Shown here: one piece after another, positions 26,837-36,179 of the stretch | Position numbering within the stretch: position 1 is the first letter of the stretch | Layout of the letters: each line of letters starts with the position of its first letter | Origin: Lachnospiraceae bacterium | GTDB taxonomy: Bacteria > Bacillota > Clostridia > Lachnospirales > Lachnospiraceae | DNA: 64,000 nucleotides | Assembly (NCBI GenBank): GCA_910574745.1 | Contig: CAJTCE010000004.1 | Coordinates: 164,951-228,950, forward strand | Direction: 5' to 3' | Made by a program: the position numbers and the translations under genes | The notes under the pieces: model-generated | Told to the model about the DNA's origin: nothing | Database searches by the model: none | The model's input: only the letters and a program-made list of their open reading frames with translations

Positions 26837-28117
26837 ATGGGCGATATGCTGTCTCAAGATGAGATTAATGCATTACTCAGTGGAATGTCTACAGGCGAGC
26901 CCCAGGCAGAATCAACAGATGAGGTGTCAGCGGATGTGTCAGCAGCAGGAGAGGAATTATCGATTCCGGAAAAGCTGACAGATATGGAAAAAGACGCTAT
27001 AGGCGAAATTGCCAATATCAGCATGGGAACATCTGCTACAACCCTGTTTTCACTTGTTAATCAAAAAGTAAATATTACAACCCCCGTAGTTTCCATGGCC
27101 CGGTGGGAAACCTTGATGAATGAATACGAGAGGCCATGTGTATTTATTCAGATAAAGTATACTACCGGTTTAGATGGAGCGAATATACTGATATTAAAAG
27201 AGCATGATGTAAAAATCATTACCGATTTGATGATGGGCGGCGATGGAACCAATACACAGGATGAGTTAAGCGAACTTCATCTGAGTGCGATTTCAGAGGC
27301 CATGAACCAGATGATGGGATCATCGGCAACATCTCTGTCTTCCATGCTTGGCAGGATGATTGATATCAGTCCGCCGGAAGCAAGCCTCATAAATTTAAGC
27401 GAATTTAAGCAGGCTTCGGATATAGCGGCTTTTCTGGAATCGGATTTTGTAAAGATATCCTTCAGAATGCAGATCGGCGATTTGGTTGACAGTACGATCA
27501 TGCAGCTGTATCCGGTAGACTTTGTAAAATCAGTATATGAGATATTCATAGGCAATCAGGGAGGAGATGCTTCAGCTCCTGCGCCTGAACAGAAGGCTCC
27601 GGAACCTGCACCTTATGTACCGCCTCAGGCGGCTCCGGCAAATCAGGGAATGCCGGCAGGAGGAGCGGCTATGCCACAGGCAGGCATGGGGGATATGTCT
27701 CAGATGAACTACGGAATGCCCCAGATGGCAATGCCACAAATGGGTATGCCGCAGATGAACTACGGAATGCCTCAAATGGGAATGCCCCAGATGATGCCGG
27801 CAGGAGGAAACATGAATATTCAGCCTGCGCAGTTCCAGTCCTTCAGTCAGGATTTCTCGGCTATACCCAGTCAGGAAAATATCGGACTGATTATGGATGT
27901 GCCATTAGAGGTTACCGTGGAATTAGGAAGAACGAAAAAGTCCATTGCGGAAATTCTGGATTTTGCCCCGGGTACAATCATTGAACTAAACAAGCTTGTA
28001 GGAGAACCTATTGATGTACTGGTTAACGGCAAGTTTGTCGCAAAAGGCGAAGTGGTAGTTATTGAAGAAAGTTTTGGTATCAGAGTAACTGAAATCATTA
28101 ACAATAAGGGAATTTAG
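26837..28117 (+). CDS. fliY: Flagellar motor switch phosphatase FliY
   Basis: FliY replaces FliN in Firmicutes: a C-ring subunit that also dephosphorylates CheY-P. The 426-residue protein opens with a CheY-binding motif (MLSQDEINALLSG) and has a CheC-like domain with two phosphatase motifs (EIGNISMGTSATTLFS near residue 55; EAMNQMMGSSATSLSS near 155). A C-terminal SpoA domain follows (VPLEVTVELGRTKKSIAEIL). Between them, residues about 245-328 form a Pro/Ala- then Gly/Met/Pro/Gln-rich linker with repeated GMPQM units. The start overlaps nothing and follows AGGAGGAATAGGGGA. Confidence 0.95.
   Translation: MGDMLSQDEINALLSGMSTGEPQAESTDEVSADVSAAGEELSIPEKLTDMEKDAIGEIANISMGTSATTLFSLVNQKVNITTPVVSMARWETLMNEYERPCVFIQIKYTTGLDGANILILKEHDVKIITDLMMGGDGTNTQDELSELHLSAISEAMNQMMGSSATSLSSMLGRMIDISPPEASLINLSEFKQASDIAAFLESDFVKISFRMQIGDLVDSTIMQLYPVDFVKSVYEIFIGNQGGDASAPAPEQKAPEPAPYVPPQAAPANQGMPAGGAAMPQAGMGDMSQMNYGMPQMAMPQMGMPQMNYGMPQMGMPQMMPAGGNMNIQPAQFQSFSQDFSAIPSQENIGLIMDVPLEVTVELGRTKKSIAEILDFAPGTIIELNKLVGEPIDVLVNGKFVAKGEVVVIEESFGIRVTEIINNKGI
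27701..27800 (+). repeat. In-frame GMPQM-coding repeat inside fliY
   Basis: The block CAGATGAACTACGGAATGCC occurs exactly twice, at 27701-27720 and 27752-27771, 51 bases (17 codons) apart. Shorter ATGCCNCANATG units lie between and after. It encodes the flexible linker between the CheC-like and SpoA domains of FliY and could change length by slippage without frameshift. Confidence 0.8.
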
Positions 28118-28127
28118 GAGAGAGAAA

Positions 28128-28490
28128 ATGGCGAAAAATATTTTAATTTGTGACGATGCAGCATTTATGCGTATGATGATTAAGGACATTTTAACCAAAA
28201 ACGGGTATAATGTTGCAGGAGAAGCTGAAAACGGTGCCAAGGCGGTAGAAAAGTATAATGAACTGAAACCGGATCTGGTACTTATGGACATTACCATGCC
28301 GGAAATGGACGGTATTCAGGCTTTGAAGAATATCAAAGCGTCAGATGCAGGAGCTCAGGTTATTATGTGTTCCGCAATGGGACAGCAGGCTATGGTAATT
28401 GAAGCCATTCAGGCAGGAGCAAAGGACTTTATCGTAAAGCCTTTTCAGGCAGATCGTGTATTGGAAGCCGTTAAAAAGGTAGTTGGCTGA
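28128..28490 (+). CDS. cheY: Chemotaxis response regulator CheY
   Basis: CheY carries phosphate from CheA to the motor switch. The 120-residue single receiver domain shows the acidic pocket (ICDDAAFMR), the phosphorylated Asp in LVLMDITMPEMDG (about residue 54), the switch Ser/Ala region VIMCSAMGQ, and the conserved Lys in FIVKPFQ. It lies between fliY, encoding its phosphatase, and fliO. A good AGGAGAG site precedes the ATG. Confidence 0.97.
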   Translation: MAKNILICDDAAFMRMMIKDILTKNGYNVAGEAENGAKAVEKYNELKPDLVLMDITMPEMDGIQALKNIKASDAGAQVIMCSAMGQQAMVIEAIQAGAKDFIVKPFQADRVLEAVKKVVG

Positions 28491-28491
28491 T

Positions 28492-28893
28492 ATGATATTG
28501 ACTGCGGTCTCTAAAGTAGACTCCATTGTTCAATTTCTGACGGTGTTGATTATCTTTGTAATCGTGCTGGGAGCTACCTGGCTGACTACCAGATTTATCG
28601 CGGGATTCCAAAAAGGGAAAATGCAGGGCGGCAACTTTGAGCTTATTGATTCTTTTCGTATATCTCAGAGTAAGTATGTACAGCTTATCAGAATAGGAGA
28701 CCGTTATCTTGCCATTGCCGTATGTAAGGATACGGTAACGGTTTTAACGGAGCTTTCAAAAGATGCAGTTGTCCGCCCGGAGAACTGTTATACAGATACT
28801 CCGGCACAATTTGAGGAAATTCTCAAAAAAGCAAAAGATCTGGTAAAAGGAACCGATAGGAAAGCGGCAGATGAGCATGAAGAAGATAAATAG
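28492..28893 (+). CDS. fliO: Flagellar biosynthetic protein FliO/FliZ
   Basis: FliO helps assemble the FliP ring of the export gate. I start at ATG 28492, one base after the cheY stop; an upstream TTG in cheY is unlikely. The 133-residue product has one membrane helix (VQFLTVLIIFVIVLGATWL, about 12-30) followed by a small soluble domain with the FliO pattern (NFELIDSFRISQSKYVQLIRI, GDRYLAIAVCKDTVTVL) and a charged tail. Its 3' end overlaps the fliP start by 23 bases. Confidence 0.9.
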   Translation: MILTAVSKVDSIVQFLTVLIIFVIVLGATWLTTRFIAGFQKGKMQGGNFELIDSFRISQSKYVQLIRIGDRYLAIAVCKDTVTVLTELSKDAVVRPENCYTDTPAQFEEILKKAKDLVKGTDRKAADEHEEDK

Positions 28894-29770
28894 CAACAGT
28901 ACCCTCGGGAAATTGGTTTTGAAAACCCTATTGATAATAGGTGCTTTTTGCATGGTGTTTTTTATACATCCGGTATTATCCTATGCCGGTGGGTTGGATA
29001 ATGCCCTTACTTCTTCCGGCGATGCGGGAGAAGAGGAAGATAGAACCAATATCCGTGAGCCGGGCAGTTCTGAGGATGCTGATGAATTAGGCGAATTGAA
29101 TATAGCAAATAATGTGACCGTTAGCTTAAATGATGGGAATGGATCTATTGCGGGGCCCCTTAGGGTTATGTTAATCCTAACCGGTATTGCATTGGCACCT
29201 ATTCTCATTATTTGTTTGACATCCTTTACGAGAATCATTATTGTCCTGCATTTTACAAGGGCTGCTTTGAATACCCAGACAGCCCCTCCCAACCAGGTGT
29301 TAATTGCATTGTCTTTGTTTCTGACATATTTTATTATGAGTCCGATTATAACAGAGATAAATGAAACGGCCATAAAACCTTTTGAGGCGGGACAGATTAC
29401 CCAGGAAGAAGCCTTAGAAGCGGGAATTGACCCTCTAAGAGAATTTATGTGCAGGGAGACCCAGGCAAAGGATGCAAAAGTGTTTTGTGAAATTGGCGGC
29501 TATGAATGGACGGGAGATAAAGAGGATGTTCCTACAAGTGTGCTGATTCCGAGCTTTTTGGTCAGTGAATTAAGGTCGGCGTTTATTATCGGATTTGTCA
29601 TATATATCCCGTTTATTGTCATAGATATGGTTGTGGCATCGGCTCTTATGAGTATGGGTATGATGATGCTTCCGCCGACTACGATTTCCATGCCGTTTAA
29701 AATACTTTTGTTTGTTCTGGCGGATGGCTGGAATCTGGTAATTGTAGAGCTCGTTAAAACATTTTATTGA
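28871..29770 (+). CDS. fliP: Flagellar type III export gate protein FliP
   Basis: FliP forms the core pore of the export gate with FliQ and FliR. The 299-residue protein has a cleavable-type signal sequence (VLKTLLIIGAFCMVFFIHPVLSYA), then an acidic extracytoplasmic stretch, then the conserved helices: LTSFTRIIIVLHFTRAAL, NQVLIALSLFLTYFIMSP, and FIIGFVIYIPFIVIDMVVAS with MGMMMLPPTTISMPFKILLF. Start ATG 28871 fits AGGAAAG ten bases upstream; ATG 28877 is an alternative. The gene overlaps fliO. Confidence 0.96.
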   Translation: MSMKKINSNSTLGKLVLKTLLIIGAFCMVFFIHPVLSYAGGLDNALTSSGDAGEEEDRTNIREPGSSEDADELGELNIANNVTVSLNDGNGSIAGPLRVMLILTGIALAPILIICLTSFTRIIIVLHFTRAALNTQTAPPNQVLIALSLFLTYFIMSPIITEINETAIKPFEAGQITQEEALEAGIDPLREFMCRETQAKDAKVFCEIGGYEWTGDKEDVPTSVLIPSFLVSELRSAFIIGFVIYIPFIVIDMVVASALMSMGMMMLPPTTISMPFKILLFVLADGWNLVIVELVKTFY

Positions 29771-29811
29771 CCTTTCAGTGATTGTGGCGGTTGTAGAAAG
29801 AAGGCGGCATT

Positions 29812-30081
29812 ATGACTATAGATTATGTAGTTCAGATTGCGAATCAGGCGTTATATTTGATAATAAAGACAGCGGCACCGGTTCTTCTCGTATCATTGAT
29901 AATCGGTCTGATCATCAGTATTTTCCAGACGGTTACATCCATTCAGGAACAGACCCTGACCTTTGTGCCGAAGATTATCGGTGTTTTTATGGCCATTATG
30001 CTCTTAGGCGGCTGGATGCTTAATAATATCAGTGATTTTATGACGCAGCTTTGGTCAGATTTTTCAATTTATATCAGGTGA
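29812..30081 (+). CDS. fliQ: Flagellar type III export gate protein FliQ
   Basis: FliQ is a two-helix subunit of the export gate. The 89-residue product has helices at about 13-35 (AAPVLLVSLIIGLIISIFQT) and 50-70, joined by the conserved TSIQEQTLTFVPKIIG loop. GAAAGAAGG lies upstream of the ATG. The next gene, fliR, starts four bases after the stop. Confidence 0.96.
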   Translation: MTIDYVVQIANQALYLIIKTAAPVLLVSLIIGLIISIFQTVTSIQEQTLTFVPKIIGVFMAIMLLGGWMLNNISDFMTQLWSDFSIYIR

Positions 30082-30085
30082 TCCC

Positions 30086-30871
30086 ATGATTGATTACTCT
30101 TTTTCAATTTATGAACTGGAATATTATCTATTGATTTTTGTAAGGGTTACCTGTTTTATTTTTGCCTGTCCCTTTTTTAGTATGAATAATACGCCCAGAA
30201 GGGTAAGGATTACGCTGGGGGTGTTTTTATCCTACCTGCTTTATCAGGCAATATATCCCCATGAAATCATTCCGTACGATTCCATTTTGGAATATACAGC
30301 CATTGTTTTAAAAGAAGTTATGACAGGCGTACTCATTGGATTGTCTACAAGTATGTGTAATTCCATTGTTCTTTTTGCGGGAAGATTGATTGACATGGAA
30401 ATCGGCCTTGCCATGGCAAGTGAATACGATCCAACCACGAGAGAGAATGCCAGCGTAACGGGCATTTTTTATCAATATCTTGTCATGCTGATATTGGTAA
30501 TTACTGATTTACATCATTTTTTAATTAAAGCTTTAGCAGAGACTTTTACACTGATACCTATAAACGGGGCTATATTTTCCGGAGACAAAATTGTTTCCGC
30601 CTTTCTCTCTTTTATGAGCGGCTATATCAATATCGGATTTAGAATCTGCCTTCCCATATTCTGTGTTCTGCTGATTACCAACTGCATTCTGGGGATTATG
30701 GCCAAGGTGGCGCCGCAGATGAATATGTTTGCGGTAGGTATGCAGATTAAGCTGTTGATGGGATTGGGCGTTTTGTTTCTGACGGTGGGGATGCTTCCCC
30801 ATATTTCCGATTTTGTCTTTACGGAAATGAAGACCGTGATGGTATCCTTTGTGGAGGCGATAATGGCATGA
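30086..30871 (+). CDS. fliR: Flagellar type III export gate protein FliR
   Basis: FliR closes the FliP/FliQ export pore. The 261-residue protein has six predicted membrane helices and the family motifs CPFFSMNNTPRRVRITLGVF, EVMTGVLIGLSTSMCNSIVL and MAKVAPQMNMFAVGMQIKLL. AGGTGATCCC precedes the ATG. The stop overlaps flhB (ATGA), so translation of these two gate components is coupled; in some clostridia they are even fused. Confidence 0.96.
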   Translation: MIDYSFSIYELEYYLLIFVRVTCFIFACPFFSMNNTPRRVRITLGVFLSYLLYQAIYPHEIIPYDSILEYTAIVLKEVMTGVLIGLSTSMCNSIVLFAGRLIDMEIGLAMASEYDPTTRENASVTGIFYQYLVMLILVITDLHHFLIKALAETFTLIPINGAIFSGDKIVSAFLSFMSGYINIGFRICLPIFCVLLITNCILGIMAKVAPQMNMFAVGMQIKLLMGLGVLFLTVGMLPHISDFVFTEMKTVMVSFVEAIMA

Positions 30872-31977
30872 TTGTTTACAATTTACAGTTCTTTGCCAAG
30901 GAAGGACCCGGCGGAGAAAAAACAGAAGAGCCTACCGGTAAAAAGTTGAGCGATGCCCGTAATGAAGGACAGGTGGCAAAGAGTAAGGAAATTGCCAATG
31001 CAACCGGTCTTATTGCCATGTTTTTAATCCTGAAATTCGGAATCGGATATTTTGGCAATTATTTTCTACAGATTTTTTCTCTGGTATATGGAAAAATTCC
31101 GGAAATGATTAAATTAAGCGGAGGATATGTACCGGTAAAGGAGTTTTATACTTTAATCGGTCAGACAATGCTCCGGATACTGCTTATTCTTCTGCCGCTT
31201 TTATTAATTGGGTTTCTGATTGCGTTCCTATCCGATTACGTTCAGGTAAAATGGAAGATCACAACCAAGCCCCTGCAGCCGAAGTTCAGTAAAATCAGTC
31301 CTGTCAGTGGGTTTAAACGGATTTTTTCCGCCCATTCATTAGTGGAGCTTGTAAAGTCCGTTGCAAAGGTGGCATTGATTGCATGGGTGGCATATGGTAC
31401 TATTAAAGATAACTTTGATGTGATTTATCTGTTGTTTAATATGCCTTTGTGGCAGGGAATTGAAACGTCGGGAACAATTGCCATAAATTTTGGGTTAAAA
31501 TGTTCTTTTATTTATATTATAATAGCAATATTGGATTTTATTTATCAAAAGAGAAAGTTCCATAAGGATCAGATGATGACCAAACAGGAAGTCAAGGATG
31601 AGTATAAGCAGTCCGAAGGCGATCCTCAGATCAAGGGGCGAATCAGACAGAAGATGCAGGAGGCTTCCAGAAGGCGTATGATGCAGCAGCTGCCGGAGGC
31701 GGATGTGGTTATTACCAACCCTACTCATTTTGCCGTTGCCATAAAGTATGATACGTTGGTTGCGGCAGCGCCTATTGTTTTGGCAAAGGGCGAGGATTAT
31801 CTGGCTCGGAAAATTAAGGAAATTGCTAAGGAAAACCATATAGAGATAGTTGAGGACAAACCTCTTGCCCGAATGCTTTATTACAACGTGGAAATCGGCG
31901 AACAGGTTCCGCCGGAATTGTATCAGGCAGTGGCAGAAGTGCTTGCTATGGTTTATCATATGCAGGGGAAAATATAG
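30868..31977 (+). CDS. flhB: Flagellar export specificity switch protein FlhB
   Basis: FlhB switches export from hook to filament substrates after FliK contact. The 369-residue protein has a cytoplasmic N-terminus (EKTEEPTGKKLSDARNEGQV), four membrane helices, and a cytoplasmic C-terminal domain with the autocleavage site NPTH in DVVITNPTHFAVAIKYD (near residue 286). Clostridial FlhB can carry an extra start such as MIVYNLQFFA, seen here. It overlaps fliR by four bases and precedes flhA. Confidence 0.97.
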   Translation: MIVYNLQFFAKEGPGGEKTEEPTGKKLSDARNEGQVAKSKEIANATGLIAMFLILKFGIGYFGNYFLQIFSLVYGKIPEMIKLSGGYVPVKEFYTLIGQTMLRILLILLPLLLIGFLIAFLSDYVQVKWKITTKPLQPKFSKISPVSGFKRIFSAHSLVELVKSVAKVALIAWVAYGTIKDNFDVIYLLFNMPLWQGIETSGTIAINFGLKCSFIYIIIAILDFIYQKRKFHKDQMMTKQEVKDEYKQSEGDPQIKGRIRQKMQEASRRRMMQQLPEADVVITNPTHFAVAIKYDTLVAAAPIVLAKGEDYLARKIKEIAKENHIEIVEDKPLARMLYYNVEIGEQVPPELYQAVAEVLAMVYHMQGKI

Positions 31978-31992
31978 AAAGGAGGACGGCAG

Positions 31993-34026
31993 ATGAAAAA
32001 AGCGGATTTGGGTGTGGCATTATATTTACTTGCTGCATTTATTATGTTTATTGTGCCGATTCCCTCTATACTTTTGGATATATTACTGGCCGTTAATATT
32101 TCGATTGCTTTTGTTATCATGTTCCGTTGTATGTTTGTCAAGGAAGTACTGGATATGTCTTTCTTCCCCACAATCCTTTTGTTTACCACCATATTCAGGA
32201 TTGCGTTGAACGTTTCTTCCACGAGGCTGATTTTGAAAACGGGAAGTCCCGGAAACGTAGTTGAGACTTTCGGAAATTTTGTAGGCGGCGGAGATTTGAT
32301 TATCGGCGCCATTGTATTCATTATTTTGATAATCATTCAGTTTATGGTTATCAACAAAGGTTCCGAGCGTGTTGCTGAAGTAACGGCACGTTTTACTTTG
32401 GATGCCATGCCCGGTAAACAGATGGCCATTGACGCAGACTTGAACACAGGCGCCATTACGGATCAGGAGGCCAAGGTACGAAGGGAAAAGATTCAGCAGG
32501 AATCCAGCTTTTTCGGAAGCATGGACGGTGCTGTTAAGTACGTTAAGGGAGATGCCCTGGCAGGTCTTTTAATTACGGCTGTTAATATTATAGGCGGAAT
32601 TGCCATGGGAATGCTTCGGGGCGGAATGGATATTAATACGGCATTAAACCGCTATGCGATTTTGACGATTGGCGATGGCCTGGTCAGTCAGGTTCCGTCT
32701 CTGTTGATTTCGCTATCAACGGGTATTTTAGTAACCAAGGGCAGTAAGGATGCGGATTTTGGTTCCGTGTTAATCGGCCAGCTTTTCGGCATGCCCAAGG
32801 TTTTGTATCTGGTAGGCGGAATTTTGTGCTTCTTAGGTATTATCACTCCCTTAAATCCTATGATATTTGTGGTTTTGGGCGTTGTGTTTATTATTACTGC
32901 AAGAACCATCCAGGCTGAAATTGAGACAGCGGAGATAGAAGGGGATGTGGATACGGATGAGGCTGCGGCGGAGGAAATCAGGCAGCCGGAGAATGTTACC
33001 TCCCTTCTACAGGTTGATCCGATTGAACTTGAGTTCGGTTATGGTATCATTCCCCTTGCGGATGTGAATCAGGGCGGCGATTTGTTAGACCGTGTTGTTA
33101 TGATTCGTAGACAAATCGCGCTGGAGCTTGGAACCATTGTGCCGATTATTCGTTTGAGGGACAATATACAGTTGAATCCCAACCAGTATATTATAAAGAT
33201 AAAAGGCATACAGGTGTCAGAGGGAGAAATTCTTTTTGACCACTATATGGCAATGAATCCTGGTTATGTGGAAGAGGAGATTGCGGGTATTCCCACCTTT
33301 GAACCTTCTTTCCACTTGCCGGCAATCTGGATTACCGAGGGACAGAGAGAGCGGGCGGAAAGTCTTGGATATACGGTTGTTGACCCGCCCAGTATTATTG
33401 CAACACATCTGACGGAGATCATCAGACAGCATATTGCGGAGCTTTTGACGAGACAGGATGTCCAGAATTTGACAAACAATCTGAAAGAAACAAATCCTTC
33501 CATTGTGGAGGAACTGATTCCAAAGCTCTTAGGTCTTGGAGATGTCCAGAAAATATTGCAGAATCTTTTACAGGAGGGAATATCCATCAGGGATCTTTTG
33601 ACCATATTCGAGACTCTGGCAGATTATGCAGCTACTACGAGAGATCCGGATATTCTGACGGAATATGCAAGACAGAGTTTAAAGAGAGCAATTTGCGCAA
33701 GATATTTTCCTGCCAATGAGACTACCAGCGTGGTAACCTTAGACCCTCAGGTAGAGCAGGAGATCATGGCAAATGTAAAGCAGACGGAGCAGGGGGCTTA
33801 TCTGACCATTGCTCCCGAAAAGACAAAGGCGATTATTGAAAGTGTCAGGACGGAAATCGGAAAACTGGAAAGTCTCGGGAAAAATCCGATTATCATTACA
33901 TCGCCGATTGTGCGAATGTATTTTAAACGTTTGACAGAGGATTACTTTGGCGATTTAATTGTGGTATCTTATAATGAAGTGGAGCCAAATGTGGAATTAC
34001 AGTCAGTGGGGATGGTGACAGCATAA
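31993..34026 (+). CDS. flhA: Flagellar type III export protein FlhA
   Basis: FlhA forms the nonameric ring that receives chaperone-substrate complexes and couples export to the proton gradient. The 677-residue protein has about eight N-terminal membrane helices (to about 320), the FHIPEP cytoplasmic loop (RFTLDAMPGKQMAIDADLN), and a large cytoplasmic C-terminal domain (about 345-677). AAAGGAGG precedes the ATG. The flhF start follows its stop with no spacer. Confidence 0.98.
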   Translation: MKKADLGVALYLLAAFIMFIVPIPSILLDILLAVNISIAFVIMFRCMFVKEVLDMSFFPTILLFTTIFRIALNVSSTRLILKTGSPGNVVETFGNFVGGGDLIIGAIVFIILIIIQFMVINKGSERVAEVTARFTLDAMPGKQMAIDADLNTGAITDQEAKVRREKIQQESSFFGSMDGAVKYVKGDALAGLLITAVNIIGGIAMGMLRGGMDINTALNRYAILTIGDGLVSQVPSLLISLSTGILVTKGSKDADFGSVLIGQLFGMPKVLYLVGGILCFLGIITPLNPMIFVVLGVVFIITARTIQAEIETAEIEGDVDTDEAAAEEIRQPENVTSLLQVDPIELEFGYGIIPLADVNQGGDLLDRVVMIRRQIALELGTIVPIIRLRDNIQLNPNQYIIKIKGIQVSEGEILFDHYMAMNPGYVEEEIAGIPTFEPSFHLPAIWITEGQRERAESLGYTVVDPPSIIATHLTEIIRQHIAELLTRQDVQNLTNNLKETNPSIVEELIPKLLGLGDVQKILQNLLQEGISIRDLLTIFETLADYAATTRDPDILTEYARQSLKRAICARYFPANETTSVVTLDPQVEQEIMANVKQTEQGAYLTIAPEKTKAIIESVRTEIGKLESLGKNPIIITSPIVRMYFKRLTEDYFGDLIVVSYNEVEPNVELQSVGMVTA

Positions 34027-35235
34027 ATGATTATTAAAAAGTTTCAGGGAAAAACCGAGCACGACGCAGTAGAGACGGCAAAAAAAGAACTGGGAAACGG
34101 CGTTGTAGTTATGAACGTTAAAGAATTAAAGAAAAAGGGATTCTTGGCTCTTTTTAAACGGAAAATGGTGGAAGTGACCGTTGCCTTGGAGGAGGAGCCG
34201 GACCGGGTTCTGCCTGCAAAAAAAGAAGCGCCCATAAAAGCGCCCAACCCACAGATTTACGAGGCTTTGGAATCCATTATCAGGGAAAAGGATGAGGGAA
34301 CGGATAAGGCTATTGAGGAGAAGCTGGAAAGCTTACAATCTCTTCTTGAAAAACAGCTTCAGATGACGGAAACGGAAAAGGATAAGGAAACGGAGGATGA
34401 GGCGCAGGAGGGAGCAAAGGAGCCGGAAGACAGCAATGTCCGTTTCTTAAAGCTGCTTTACCAGACTATGCTGGAAAACGAAATCAGCGAGAAGTATGCA
34501 AACCAGATCATTGATGAACTGGATCAGATGTTAAAGCCCAATATGCCCATCGACTATATTCTTTCCAATGTATATCAGAAGATGATTTTAAAGTTCGGTC
34601 AGTCCAGCGTGATTACGCCCGGTACGAGAAAACCGAAGCTCATATATTTTATCGGACCTACCGGAGTCGGAAAAACGACCACTATTGCAAAGCTGGCATC
34701 CAGATATACGGTGGATAAGAAGATGAAGGTGGCGTTGTTTACAACGGATACCTACAGAATTGCGGCGGCAGAGCAGCTGCGTACCTATGCCAACATTTTA
34801 GAGGTGCCTTTCCGCGTTATTTATACGGTAGATGATATGCGGGAGGGAATTGAAGAATTCAGGAAGTTTGATTACATTTTTGTGGATACTACCGGGCATT
34901 CCCATCAGAATGAAGAACAGCAGAATGCCATGAAGGAAATCATACATGCAGTGGATGAAAGCCTGGAAAAGGAGATTTATCTGGTTGTCAGCGCCACTAC
35001 AAAATATAAGGATTTAGTAAATATCGCCGACAATTATTCCTCCATTACGGATTATAAGCTGATATTTACCAAGCTGGATGAAACAACCAGTCTGGGCAAT
35101 CTGTTTAATCTCAGATTATATACAGGAGCGCAGCTGGCTTATATTACATGCGGACAGAATGTGCCCGATGACATGGAGGAATTTAATCCCCAGAAAACAG
35201 TAAAGACGCTTTTGGGCGGTAATAGAAGCTCTTAA
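34027..35235 (+). CDS. flhF: Flagellar SRP-type GTPase FlhF
   Basis: FlhF is an SRP/FtsY-like GTPase that sets flagellar placement and number together with FlhG. The 402-residue protein has the B domain start (MIIKKFQGKTEHDAVETAKK), a charged linker (about 60-140), and an NG domain with P-loop IGPTGVGKTTTIAKLASRY (near 210) and TTDTYRIAAAEQLRTYA. The G3 loop reads VDTTGHSHQ where SRP GTPases usually have DTAGR, a small departure at a catalytic loop. The start is directly after the flhA stop. Confidence 0.96.
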   Translation: MIIKKFQGKTEHDAVETAKKELGNGVVVMNVKELKKKGFLALFKRKMVEVTVALEEEPDRVLPAKKEAPIKAPNPQIYEALESIIREKDEGTDKAIEEKLESLQSLLEKQLQMTETEKDKETEDEAQEGAKEPEDSNVRFLKLLYQTMLENEISEKYANQIIDELDQMLKPNMPIDYILSNVYQKMILKFGQSSVITPGTRKPKLIYFIGPTGVGKTTTIAKLASRYTVDKKMKVALFTTDTYRIAAAEQLRTYANILEVPFRVIYTVDDMREGIEEFRKFDYIFVDTTGHSHQNEEQQNAMKEIIHAVDESLEKEIYLVVSATTKYKDLVNIADNYSSITDYKLIFTKLDETTSLGNLFNLRLYTGAQLAYITCGQNVPDDMEEFNPQKTVKTLLGGNRSS

Positions 35236-35245
35236 GGAGGAAATA

Positions 35246-36142
35246 ATGGATCAGGCGGAAAACTTGCGAAATATTATTAAAATGAATAGCCAGCCCCATA
35301 AGTCTTTAGCAAGAGTGATTACCGTTACGAGCGGAAAAGGTGGCGTAGGAAAGTCCAATACAGCCATTAATCTGGCTATCTGGTTCCGTCAGATGGGGCA
35401 GAGAGTCATTATTCTGGATGCGGATTTCGGATTGGCTAACATTGAGGTTATGTTTGGCGCAGTACCGCAGCATAACCTGGGGGATTTAATATATCAGGGA
35501 AAAAATATAAAAGAAATCATTACATGGGGACCGGGAGAAGTAGGATTTATTTCAGGGGGTTCAGGCATTGCGGGATTATCCAATTTAAGCAGGGATTATC
35601 TGATGTGCATTATACAGAATCTGGCGGAGTTAGACTCCATTGCAGATATTGTAATTGTGGATACCGGCGCGGGAATTGCCGATGCGGTATTGGAGTTTCT
35701 TGTTGCCAGCGGAGAGATTCTTCTTGTGACGACGCCGGAGCCTACATCCATTACGGATTCCTATTCTCTTTTAAAATCATTAAACAGACATCCCCGTTTT
35801 TCTGGAGAAATGTCGCAGATTAAGGTTATTGCCAATAAGGTAGAAAACGAAATGGAGGGCAAGGCGTTGTTTGCCAAATTGAATGCAGTAGTGGAGCGGT
35901 ATTTAAAAATGCCCGTTTCTTATCTGGGAGCAATTCCTCAGGATTCGAATCTGTCAAAAGCGGTTATGCAGCAGACGCCGGTATCCCTTGCCAATCCGGG
36001 AGCAAAGTCGGCAAAGGCGTATCAGAAAATTGCAGAAACACTGATGAACAAAGAGGCGGGAGAAAACAGTAATAATTTAAGAGGAATGACGGCGTTCTTT
36101 TCCCATATTATCGGGACAACAAAGAATCCGTTCCGTCAATAG
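35246..36142 (+). CDS. flhG: MinD-like ATPase FlhG (YlxH)
   Basis: FlhG activates FlhF GTPase and controls flagellar number. The 298-residue protein has an N-terminal FlhF-activating stretch (MDQAENLRNIIKMN), a deviant Walker A (TVTSGKGGVGKSNTAINLA), ILDADFGLANIEVMFG, the switch region DIVIVDTGAGIADAV, and a C-terminal amphipathic, membrane-targeting-like tail. AAGGAGG lies before the ATG. Confidence 0.96.
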   Translation: MDQAENLRNIIKMNSQPHKSLARVITVTSGKGGVGKSNTAINLAIWFRQMGQRVIILDADFGLANIEVMFGAVPQHNLGDLIYQGKNIKEIITWGPGEVGFISGGSGIAGLSNLSRDYLMCIIQNLAELDSIADIVIVDTGAGIADAVLEFLVASGEILLVTTPEPTSITDSYSLLKSLNRHPRFSGEMSQIKVIANKVENEMEGKALFAKLNAVVERYLKMPVSYLGAIPQDSNLSKAVMQQTPVSLANPGAKSAKAYQKIAETLMNKEAGENSNNLRGMTAFFSHIIGTTKNPFRQ

Positions 36143-36179
36143 CATTTGTAGATAATTTTCAATAAGGGAGAAGGCATAT

